Assembly (NCBI RefSeq): GCF_014651375.1
Contig: NZ_BMWT01000009.1
Span: 52,704-116,703, forward strand
DNA from: Tateyamaria omphalii
GTDB lineage: Bacteria > Pseudomonadota > Alphaproteobacteria > Rhodobacterales > Rhodobacteraceae
DNA length: 64,000 bases
Direction of reading: 5' to 3'
Below are positions 55,173-62,745 of this stretch, in pieces (the first letter of the stretch is position 1; each line of letters starts with the position of its first letter). The position numbers and the translations under genes are program-made. The notes under the pieces are model-generated. The model did not search any database, was not told the origin of the DNA, and saw only the letters and a program-made list of their open reading frames with translations.

Positions 55173-56115
55173 CTTGACCGGATATGAGTGGTCAGTGCGG
55201 TCCCCGTGACCCGGACTAGGCGCTGTGGAATTGTGGCGACGCCCGGAATCTTGTTCCATGTCTGGAGCTGCGCAAAAAGGGCGATTGGACTGAAGATTGC
55301 CGTGGCCTTGAGCCCCACGTCTCGGCCTTTTTTGCTGATCTGCGCTTGCTTCAGAACAGTCACTGTTCCATGTCTGACAAGACAACATTATTGGACATAA
55401 AAGGGGTCGGTAAGGCGGGGCGCTTGGAACACTATATTGCGGGTGAAAGCGCCGTCACGCGACAGTGTTGTGGCGTGGTGGGCGACTCGCCCAAACTTTC
55501 GGGCGACTTGTTTACTCTAACAAAATTCTGGCCGTGGGTCACGTTTGAACGTGCAGAAACCCCTGAAACTGTGGCTTTCCGGTCCACGGCGGGTTGACCG
55601 CGACGAATGCATTGATCCCCGGTCCGACGCATGGCCTGTAGGTAAGGATGCTTGAGAACACACACGCGCAGAATTCGGCGCGACAAATTTGAACCTGAAA
55701 AGGTGGTTCCCGCCAAAAGTAGGTATCCGCGATGCCTGTCATTTGATGCCAAAGGGTTGGTCGCTGGCCAGACGGCGCGCTTGTGTCGGGGCGCTGTGCA
55801 TTTGCGACCAGGTGGTTGGACCTTGTTGATCCGAACTTTGAAGTCGGTGTCGTGAGCTGCAGAGACTTCGGTGGCGCGTACGCACGGTTTCATTGCACGC
55901 TAGGTGTAGCGGCACCTGGATGCGGATGGGCACTGAGTTCAGACGCGCCCCCCTGGTTGGATCGCAGTGCGATCCGAGTTCCATAAGGTTTGCCCCTAGC
56001 GTCAATAGGGGCGGTTTGTGTAGTGAACAAAACCTTGAAGGCGACGCTTTCCAACCCCAAAGCCCGAACCAATTGGGTCGTGTGCCTGGCTTCAGTTCAA
56101 GAGGAAGGGCTTGTC
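55173..56115. other. 943-base stretch with no recognisable gene
   Basis: Only short reading frames, none with a family pattern that I recognise; several strands give weak matches to nothing certain. The composition is mixed. GGGCGACTCGCCC (55480-55492) and CGACAGTG words are minor repeats. It may be a decayed gene or insertion relic separating the replicon core from nuoF and the biosynthetic cluster. Confidence 0.5.
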
Positions 56116-57399
56116 CTACGATACCGCGTAGCGCTTGCGCCCTTTGATGCGATCCTCGATTTCGTCGCGGAAGTTGCGGATTAGAGACTGGATCGGCCAG
56201 GCTGCCGCATCGCCCAGGCCGCAAATCGTGTGGCCTTCGACCTGCTTTGTCACATCGAGCAGCATGTCGATCTCTTCGATCTCAGCCTGTCCTGTGACCA
56301 GCCGTTCCATTACGCGCATCATCCATCCGGTGCCTTCACGGCATGGGCTGCATTGTCCGCAGCTCTCGTGTTTGTAGAACTTGGACAGCCGCCAAATTGC
56401 TTTCACGATATCGGTCTGTTTGTCCATCACGATGACAGCAGCCGTGCCAAAGCCGGATTTGAGTTCTGTCTTGAGATAATCGTAATCCATCACCGCGTCC
56501 CGCATGAATTCGCCTCGGACACACGGTGTTGACGACCCGCCGGGGATCACTGCCAAGAGATTGTCCCACCCCCCGCGGATACCGCCACAGTGCTTTTCAA
56601 TCAGCTCTTCAAAGGGAATCGACATCGACTCTTCGACGACACATGGATTGTTCACGTGTCCGGATATTCCGAATATCTTCGTCCCTGCATTGTTCGGGCG
56701 CCCAAAGGTGGTGAACCATTCAGGCCCGCGCCGCAAGATGGTCGGAACGACGGCAATCGACTCGACATTGTTTACGGTTGTCGGACAGCCATAAAGACCC
56801 GTGCCCGCAGGGAAGGGGGGGCGCATTCTGGGCATACCTTTCCTACCTTCGAGGCTTTCCAGCAATGCCGTTTCTTCGCCGCAGATGTAAGCGCCGGCAC
56901 CATGGTGAAGGTAGAGGTCGAAGGCCCAGCCACTTCCAGCGGCATTTGGCCCCAACTTGCCAGCTTCATAGGCTTCATCAATAGCGTTCTGAAGCGCCTC
57001 TCTCTCGCGGATGTATTCGCCGCGGATATAGATGTAACAGGCGTGCGCACCGATTGCGAAAGATGCAATCAAGCAGCCTTCGATCAGCGTGTGGGGATCG
57101 TGACGCATGATTTCACGGTCTTTACACGTACCCGGTTCAGACTCGTCCGCGTTCACGACCAGGAATGCCGGACGCCCGTCGCTTTCTTTGGGCATAAAGG
57201 ACCACTTGATCCCCGTTGGAAAGCCGGCGCCGCCACGGCCACGCAAGCCGGACGCCTTCATCTGGTCAATAATCCAATCCCGACCATTCTGGAGAATTTT
57301 GTCGGTGCCATCCCAATGGCCGCGACGCTCGGCACCCTTGAGCGAGCGATCATGCATTCCGTAAATGTTGGTGAATATCCTGTCGGAATCCTGAAGCAA
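56116..57399 (-). CDS. nuoF: NADH-quinone oxidoreductase subunit F, orphan copy
   Basis: A 427-residue copy of the FMN- and 4Fe-4S-bearing subunit of complex I that oxidises [24 protein letters not shown] and [21 protein letters not shown] are the NADH and FMN sites; [16 protein letters not shown] and [13 protein letters not shown] hold the cluster cysteines, all present. No other nuo gene is in the window. TTG with AAGGGA upstream gives the usual N-terminus ([13 protein letters not shown]); an ATG 27 codons upstream would add a non-conserved leader. It is flanked by stretches without genes. Confidence 0.93.
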   Translation of the reverse strand: MLQDSDRIFTNIYGMHDRSLKGAERRGHWDGTDKILQNGRDWIIDQMKASGLRGRGGAGFPTGIKWSFMPKESDGRPAFLVVNADESEPGTCKDREIMRHDPHTLIEGCLIASFAIGAHACYIYIRGEYIREREALQNAIDEAYEAGKLGPNAAGSGWAFDLYLHHGAGAYICGEETALLESLEGRKGMPRMRPPFPAGTGLYGCPTTVNNVESIAVVPTILRRGPEWFTTFGRPNNAGTKIFGISGHVNNPCVVEESMSIPFEELIEKHCGGIRGGWDNLLAVIPGGSSTPCVRGEFMRDAVMDYDYLKTELKSGFGTAAVIVMDKQTDIVKAIWRLSKFYKHESCGQCSPCREGTGWMMRVMERLVTGQAEIEEIDMLLDVTKQVEGHTICGLGDAAAWPIQSLIRNFRDEIEDRIKGRKRYAVS

Positions 57400-57749
57400 C
57401 TTCGTTCCCTTCTCAAGGTCAGCAGATGGCCAAAACGGCATACAAAATACCCGTGAAAGTAGATCAATGCCCTGGTCCAATCAAGGCGGCAAGCCTTGTT
57501 CTGAATGTGCAATACAAGTCACGATCTCAATCCGACGACCCAACCGGATATGGACATGATTTCCGCAGTTTATACTGTTCCGCGGTGCGCGATTCCAGCG
57601 TTTCAGAAACTGTTTGCTGCCGCAACTTTGGCGAGTATTCGCCGATTGGGTGAGCGCATTTGCAAAAACCAGCCTTCTCGAAAATTACTGCTTGAATGCC
57701 AGTTATTGGTGCTTAGCATCATGGTACTTGAATACTAGCGGAGACGTTT
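57400..57749. other. Spacer between nuoF and the biosynthetic cluster
   Basis: About 350 bases. Includes the alternative N-terminal extension of nuoF. The right part should carry the promoter for the MbtH-like gene; no consensus was certain. Composition becomes AT-richer from here on. Confidence 0.5.
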
Positions 57750-57974
57750 ATGGCCAATCCATTCGACGACGACGCCGGCGAGTTCTGTGTTTTGATCAAC
57801 CAGGAAGAACAGTATTCGTTATGGCCCATGCAATGTGAAATCCCAGGAGGTTGGTCCAAAGTATTTGGACCGGATGGGCGTTCTGATTGCTTGGCGTATA
57901 TTGAAGAGAACTGGGTGGATATGCGCCCGAAGAGCCTTAGAGATGAATATGAGGCAGCCCTTACATCGGCATGA
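57750..57974 (+). CDS. MbtH-like protein
   Basis: A 74-residue helper protein that binds and activates NRPS adenylation domains. NPFDDDAGEFCVLINQEEQYSLWP and WVDMRPKSLRDEYEAAL contain the invariant NPF, SLWP and W-x-DMRP-x-SL. GCGGAGAC precedes the ATG. Together with the NRPS at the right edge it defines this region as a non-ribosomal peptide cluster. Confidence 0.95.
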   Translation: MANPFDDDAGEFCVLINQEEQYSLWPMQCEIPGGWSKVFGPDGRSDCLAYIEENWVDMRPKSLRDEYEAALTSA

Positions 57975-58053
57975 CCTGCTGCCAACTGTCGGGATTTCAT
58001 TTGTCTATGGTGCACGCTGATTTGCTTTGATCGGCGAAAATCTGGATGCGCGT

Positions 58054-58392
58054 ATGATTGTAGAGGAACGGCAATACAGTATATTGCCGCGAAACAAAGC
58101 TGCGTTCTGGCAGAACTATCGAGATGTCGGCTTGCCGGTACAGACTCGTTTTCTGCCTGCGCCCATAGGATTCTTTTTTGTGGACATTGGTCTGACCGCG
58201 ACCTTTGTGCATATGTGGGCCTACAATAGCTATGCCCACCGCGACACCTGCAGGGAGGCTCTGGATGGATGCAAGGAGTGGTGTGACTATGTCGTAACCG
58301 CACACTCATTCATAGAGCGCATCGATATTCGAATTCTGAAGACCCTGGACACTGAATACGCATTGCTGAATCGAAAACCTTTGAACATATAG
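58054..58392 (+). CDS. NIPSNAP-like protein
   Basis: A 112-residue ferredoxin-like-fold protein. MIVEERQYSILPRNKAAFWQ is the family start and VHMWAYNSYAHRDTCREALDG its second half (W-x-Y-x-s-x-a-x-R). NIPSNAP domains in bacteria accompany oxidases and sometimes natural-product genes. An upstream TTG start is possible. Function in the cluster unknown. Confidence 0.7.
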   Translation: MIVEERQYSILPRNKAAFWQNYRDVGLPVQTRFLPAPIGFFFVDIGLTATFVHMWAYNSYAHRDTCREALDGCKEWCDYVVTAHSFIERIDIRILKTLDTEYALLNRKPLNI

Positions 58393-58731
58393 TAAGCAAT
58401 CGTTCCGAATATCTATTGGGGAGCTCAATACAGAGTATCCCCTAATTTTATTTGGCTGAATGCTCTATCTCGATCACGCCATCGAAGATGCTGCATTTGG
58501 CCGTCCAGAATCTTACAACTGCATTATCGTATTCGTTGCCGTATGGAATATTTCTATTACCGTACAGTAATTTAGTATGCGTATGGCGAATATCCTCCTA
58601 CCGAAAATCAGTACAGTTGACACCACTCGCCATGGTAGCATCTATTTATACAAGTCGCGGTTACGAAATTGCCGAGGATCCGGAACAGACACCATTGATC
58701 GAAATTGCCCCAAGTAGGATCAGGAAGTAGC
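58393..58731. other. AT-rich stretch before the glycosyltransferase gene
   Basis: About 340 bases; stops in most frames. A 92-codon frame ending at 58730 has no start with a ribosome site and no recognisable pattern. A short frame (MLYLDHAIEDAAFGRPESYN, 58459 on) could be a gene relic. Confidence 0.5.
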
Positions 58732-59652
58732 ATGAAACTAAGTTTATGTATGGTGATCAAAAATGAAGGCGCTCTTCTCGAATCATGGATGCCTGGGGTA
58801 ATTGACCTTTTTGACGAATTTGTCGCCGTGGACACTGGGTCAACAGATGCAACGGTTAGCACGCTTAAGGAAAAATTCAACGCGACTGTCGTCGAAAAGC
58901 CACCAAATGGCAGTGACCCTTACGTAATCACTGAAGCAAGAAACATTGCCATCTCAAAGGCGACGTCGGATTGGGTGCTGATCCTTGACGCTGATGAAAC
59001 AATGAGCCGCACCGACATCGTGAAGCTCAAGAAGGAAATTGCCAGTAGCGAATGTGCTGCGCATTTCCTTACTTGGCGCAATCGAAGAAACGGAACCATT
59101 TTTGATGATTACAAGTTGGTAGCATTCCGAAAGGACTCGGGGATAGCGTTTGAAGGTATGGTGCACTGCAACACCCAACGGTCGGCGCGCCGCTTGCTGG
59201 TCAAAACAGGCCACCTGCCTAACGTAGTGATCCAACACTCCCTTGATAGGTCAAAGGCGTCGCGCGATTGCCGATCTGAGAGGCTTGAGCGGTACTTGCA
59301 GCAAGACCCTCTTAATTGGCGATACCAGTGGTTTCTTGGGTACGCTTACTTTCAAGGGGGCGACTTCGAGAAAGCCGTGCCTCTGCTACGAGATGCGTGC
59401 AACTCACTGTCCGAAGAGTATCCGGTTGAGTGCCTTAATGCGCACTTTGTCCTGACGGATTTGAACGCCCGCAAGGGGATTCACGACAAGTGCTTTAGAA
59501 TAATGAAGCAGGCGCAATCATTTTATGACGAAGTCCAAGATGATTTTGAAGTGCTGGTGAATCATCAGATGGATGACTGGATTAGGGATACTCGACGACT
59601 CATCGATAACCACGAACTGGAGAAGGTAAAGGCTTATGAATTTGCGTACTGA
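58732..59652 (+). CDS. Family 2 glycosyltransferase
   Basis: A 306-residue GT-A fold protein. LSLCMVIKNEGALLESWM, EFVAVDTGSTDATVSTL and WVLILDADETMSRTD (the D-x-D metal site) are typical of GT2. The C-terminal third is helical and TPR-like (WFLGYAYFQGGDFEKAV). RBS CAGGAAG precedes the ATG. It may add a sugar to the peptide product or to a lipid. Overlaps the next gene by 17 bases. Confidence 0.88.
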   Translation: MKLSLCMVIKNEGALLESWMPGVIDLFDEFVAVDTGSTDATVSTLKEKFNATVVEKPPNGSDPYVITEARNIAISKATSDWVLILDADETMSRTDIVKLKKEIASSECAAHFLTWRNRRNGTIFDDYKLVAFRKDSGIAFEGMVHCNTQRSARRLLVKTGHLPNVVIQHSLDRSKASRDCRSERLERYLQQDPLNWRYQWFLGYAYFQGGDFEKAVPLLRDACNSLSEEYPVECLNAHFVLTDLNARKGIHDKCFRIMKQAQSFYDEVQDDFEVLVNHQMDDWIRDTRRLIDNHELEKVKAYEFAY

Positions 59653-60415
59653 CCAACGAACGCAACAGCTGAATTCGCTCACCGAAAACACTTTCGGGTC
59701 TTCTGATCCTTTGTTTCGCAAGGAGCCTGGTGAGTACCCAACTCAGGAAGAACAACAGATGTGGCGCGATGAATATGAGCGCCGCGCCAAGGAGTTGCAC
59801 AAAGGTCATTTCCGGCAGGAGCCGGAGCTGGCGCTGGCTTTGCGAGAGAAATACAAGGTCCCAGTCTTTGGCAAGATGAAGGTTTACGACGCGCTCCGTA
59901 TGCTGGCTGAATGCATCGACCCAACCGACACGGAGCTCTATTGCGTGGATCAGCTGGTCCATACTTTGCAGGTTGCAAACGGAATGGAAGATGATGGGAT
60001 TACAGATGAAGATCTGATCATTGCCGCCCTGATACATGACCTGGGCAAGATAACGGAACTGGTCGGGGAGAAGCCGGAATATGTCAACGGGCCGAACGAA
60101 CCGATCGGTGAAAACGAACCGGGGTGTGGTCTGGACAATGCCATCTTCACTTGGAACCACGATGAATTCGCATACGAAAAGATGAAGGACCACGTGCCTG
60201 ATCACGTCGCTTGGCTATTGCGCTACCATAGTTTGCGTTTTGACATGAGCCGTGAGTTGATGGACGAGCGGGATAAGCGATACTATGATGAATACCTCGG
60301 GATCTTTCGCAAATATGATCTCGGAACGAAGTCGATCTTCAAGCTGCCATCAAAGCGCCTGGAGAATTACAAGGACCTAATCGACAAACACTTTCCGGAA
60401 GAAATTGCATTCTGA
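59636..60415 (+). CDS. Myo-inositol-oxygenase-like mixed-valent di-iron protein
   Basis: A 259-residue HD-domain oxygenase. The metal ligands of inositol oxygenase are all in place: His109 (LVHTLQV), His134-Asp135 (LIHDLGK), His175 (WNHDEFAY), His198 (RYHSLRF) and Asp228 (RKYDLGTK); Lys138 of HDLGK corresponds to a substrate-binding Lys. GCGLDNAIFTWNHDEFAYEK and the C-terminal YKDLIDKHFPEEIAF parallel the animal enzyme closely. MIOX cleaves a diol with O2; PhnZ relatives cleave C-P bonds. No inositol catabolic genes accompany it, so it is probably a tailoring oxygenase for the peptide. Confidence 0.85.
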   Translation: MNLRTDQRTQQLNSLTENTFGSSDPLFRKEPGEYPTQEEQQMWRDEYERRAKELHKGHFRQEPELALALREKYKVPVFGKMKVYDALRMLAECIDPTDTELYCVDQLVHTLQVANGMEDDGITDEDLIIAALIHDLGKITELVGEKPEYVNGPNEPIGENEPGCGLDNAIFTWNHDEFAYEKMKDHVPDHVAWLLRYHSLRFDMSRELMDERDKRYYDEYLGIFRKYDLGTKSIFKLPSKRLENYKDLIDKHFPEEIAF

Positions 60416-60417
60416 TC

Positions 60418-61431
60418 ATGGGAAGTTGTTCCAGTACGAGCAAACCTTTGGAGCGCGAAGAGGTAACGTCCGTGGCTGCTGCGGTGAAGTATTTGCAGCG
60501 ACGTGACGTATCCGCAGATCAACTCCATTACAGCTTGCGTAAGTATACCGGCGATCCGACGGAGGTGGCCCAATTTGGTGCCTTTCTGAGGCGTTGGCCG
60601 ATGTATTCCGAGGGGCAAACGCACAAAGATACCAAGCGCGCGATCATGGCGTGTATGGCAAAGCCACATGAGGGAACGCCGTGTTTGGGTGCATTGTTTC
60701 GTGACTATCTGGATCCGCTGCAAGTCATTGATGATAGTGACTTGGTTGCTATGAACAACATATGGCAATGCACAGTAATGGGCATTGAACCCGAGGTTTA
60801 CGAGGCTGTCGCTCCCAGTCTTGATAAGGTGACGAGTTTTTTTTCCACTTACTCGGCCGATTTTGATTTTTCGATCCCAAATGCAGCAATTGGGGAGTTG
60901 CGCCAGTTTGTTGGTGACTATTCGTTTGCAGACGGCAGCCTTATTGCCGAAGGACGCTCAAGAGGTCTGCACGAGGATGTTCTCATCAACTTGCTTGCTG
61001 ACCCAAGGCCGTCCATGCTGCATTGCATTCGTCTTCTTGTTCATCACTTGGGTGTTGGGTTGTGCGACATGCACCAGAACATTAGCGCTAGAGAGACAGT
61101 TGAGGTCTTGTTGCGAGATTATCCTCCATTTGGGTCTATTCATAGGATCATCCAAGATTCAGAAGGAGCAATTGAAAAGACGTTGCGCGTGGATATTCGT
61201 CGGTGTAACGCGGAGAGCTCAGGACACACTGGGATGACGTTTGGGTTCGGTCGGCATATTTGCCCGGGAGGGAGTTTGGTTTCGGGTTCACTTGTTCAAC
61301 TCCTGAATGTGCTTCTGGAAAAGTGCCCCGCGCGGCCAATTTCCTATATCTGGGAAGGTGTTCCATGTGTGCGTAGCAATCCGTTGCGCCGTCAGCGTTT
61401 GGTCCTTCGACGTTCGAGCGATCAATCGTAA
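60418..61431 (+). CDS. Cytochrome P450-like protein, short and divergent
   Basis: A 337-residue protein with the P450 heme loop TFGFGRHICPGGSLVSGSLVQLL (Cys282 as thiolate ligand). It is shorter than the usual 390-420 residues. In the K-helix, TVEVLLRDYPPFG aligns with the common VEELLRYDPP, and the Glu of E-x-x-R is replaced by Val230. No (A/G)-G-x-x-T oxygen-binding motif of the I-helix is seen. It may not be a standard oxygenase. Three bases after the preceding gene. Confidence 0.78.
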   Translation: MGSCSSTSKPLEREEVTSVAAAVKYLQRRDVSADQLHYSLRKYTGDPTEVAQFGAFLRRWPMYSEGQTHKDTKRAIMACMAKPHEGTPCLGALFRDYLDPLQVIDDSDLVAMNNIWQCTVMGIEPEVYEAVAPSLDKVTSFFSTYSADFDFSIPNAAIGELRQFVGDYSFADGSLIAEGRSRGLHEDVLINLLADPRPSMLHCIRLLVHHLGVGLCDMHQNISARETVEVLLRDYPPFGSIHRIIQDSEGAIEKTLRVDIRRCNAESSGHTGMTFGFGRHICPGGSLVSGSLVQLLNVLLEKCPARPISYIWEGVPCVRSNPLRRQRLVLRRSSDQS

Positions 61432-62103
61432 CGACGAGTGCTCATCTGACTACTCATTAACTGTGTTCGGACTGCTGAACGCTCTGATTTAAATGCTTCA
61501 TCTATCGGCGTACAGGCCGATAATGGAACTGATGACGAGTGGGCTTTGGCGCCCAAGCGGGCGGTTGACCGTTCCCGAAAGTATGATGGACGGAACGAGA
61601 ATTCTGTCAGCAATGCTTTTTGAAATAATTGATACGTTTGGTATTGTTAAACAGATTTCGTGATCGGCGGGAATTCGCTCTGTGGTGGTATTGCGCTGCT
61701 GGACAAAAAATAATTACGCTGTATCTTCCTATTTATGGCCTGAGCTTTGGTGTTTTCCACTAGCGCAGCGTAGGGCGACCTGAAGCGGTGAATCAATGGG
61801 CGTAAGGCCATTGTGAGAAAGCGCTTCTTAATTGTTGTCAACGTTTACAAGACATGCTGTCGAGTTATTAGGTGTAAGACTCGAAGGGCAATTCAGGTTT
61901 ATTGGCTATTTTTGCGAGTCCGTTTCCCTATGAGTGTGAAATAAGGTGAATAAGCCATTCTTCGCCAACTTATTCACTCGCTGTTGATTTTTTCGGAAAT
62001 GAACGCAACCTAACCATGAGTAGTATGACCGCCGGTGAACCGAGTGCTGGCGGGAGTTTGGCGACTGCAGAAGTTGGTGAGTGGCAATACGAAAGGGCGT
62101 GTA
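61432..62103. other. 672-base stretch with no recognised gene
   Basis: Short frames only. AT-rich segments occur toward the right. GGCGTACAGGCC and similar words occur, but no inverted repeats of insertion-sequence type were found. It may hold a degraded gene or a promoter for the MBL-NRPS unit. Confidence 0.5.
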
Positions 62104-62745
62104 ATGGAAAAAATTGAGCCGAATATTTTCAGATCCGAGCCATTCCAACTTTTCGAAGGTGGTGGCAAGATATGCAGCTTTTTCCTGTGTCGTCCGAACG
62201 GAAATATTTTGGTCTATGGGGGCGGGAACTTTCGCAAAACCAAAGAGCAAATCAAGGACGAGGGTGGCATTAGCATTCAGGCCATCAGCCATCGCCACGA
62301 AACAACGCGTCATCCCGATTGGGTGCGGAACGAGTTTGGAGCAACTCGTTACTGTCACAAGGATGAGCTTCCGGCGGTGCCCGAAACGTTCGGCATAGAT
62401 GTGACGTTCAGCGAAGACACCCAGATCACTTCGGATTTTTTTGCCATCCCCACACCTGGGCACTGCCCGGGAAGTTCATGCTTCATATGGGATGACGGAG
62501 AAACGAAGTACGCGTTTACCGGCGACACGCTTTTTATGAAGGACGGGTGTTGGGACGTTGATGTTGCGAACGGGTCTCCGCTTGATGCGGCTGCAAGCCT
62601 GAGAAAGCTCACGGAACATGAGTTCGATGCCATCGTTCCGGGGATTTATTATGATGAGCTGGACTACATGCGCGTCTCCTCCAGCCAGCTGAAGGAGGAG
62701 ATCGGTTCGCTTCTCGAAAGACTGGAGAAAGAGTGCGTGCAGTGA
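62104..62745 (+). CDS. Metallo-beta-lactamase-fold protein with degraded metal motif
   Basis: A 213-residue protein. The usual H-x-H-x-D-H reads HRHETT (His63, His65, Thr67, Thr68), while TPGHCPGSS (His120) and FTGDTLF (Asp141) are kept. Site 1 ligands survive but the Asp and His of site 2 are lost. It may bind one metal, or act without hydrolysis. GAAAGGGCG precedes the ATG. The NRPS gene starts on its stop codon (TGATG), so the two are coupled. Confidence 0.82.
   Translation: MEKIEPNIFRSEPFQLFEGGGKICSFFLCRPNGNILVYGGGNFRKTKEQIKDEGGISIQAISHRHETTRHPDWVRNEFGATRYCHKDELPAVPETFGIDVTFSEDTQITSDFFAIPTPGHCPGSSCFIWDDGETKYAFTGDTLFMKDGCWDVDVANGSPLDAAASLRKLTEHEFDAIVPGIYYDELDYMRVSSSQLKEEIGSLLERLEKECVQ

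Noticed and set aside
55363..55378. TGTTCCATGTCTGACA as a PpsR-type site
   Set aside because: The spacing is ten bases, not twelve, and no photosynthesis gene is nearby.
55346..55597. An 83-codon frame starting MLQNSHCSMSDKTT
   Set aside because: No ribosome site and no recognised family; kept only as part of the gene-free stretch.
58452..58730. A 92-codon frame before the glycosyltransferase
   Set aside because: No canonical start with a ribosome site, no family resemblance, and biased toward hydrophobic and Ser/Tyr residues as expected of AT-rich non-coding DNA.
59636..60415. True myo-inositol catabolism
   Set aside because: No inositol dehydrogenase, iolB-E or glucuronate genes are present, and the neighbours are NRPS-related.
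61432..62103. A remnant insertion sequence before the MBL-fold gene
   Set aside because: No terminal inverted repeats, target duplication or transposase fragment could be found by eye.
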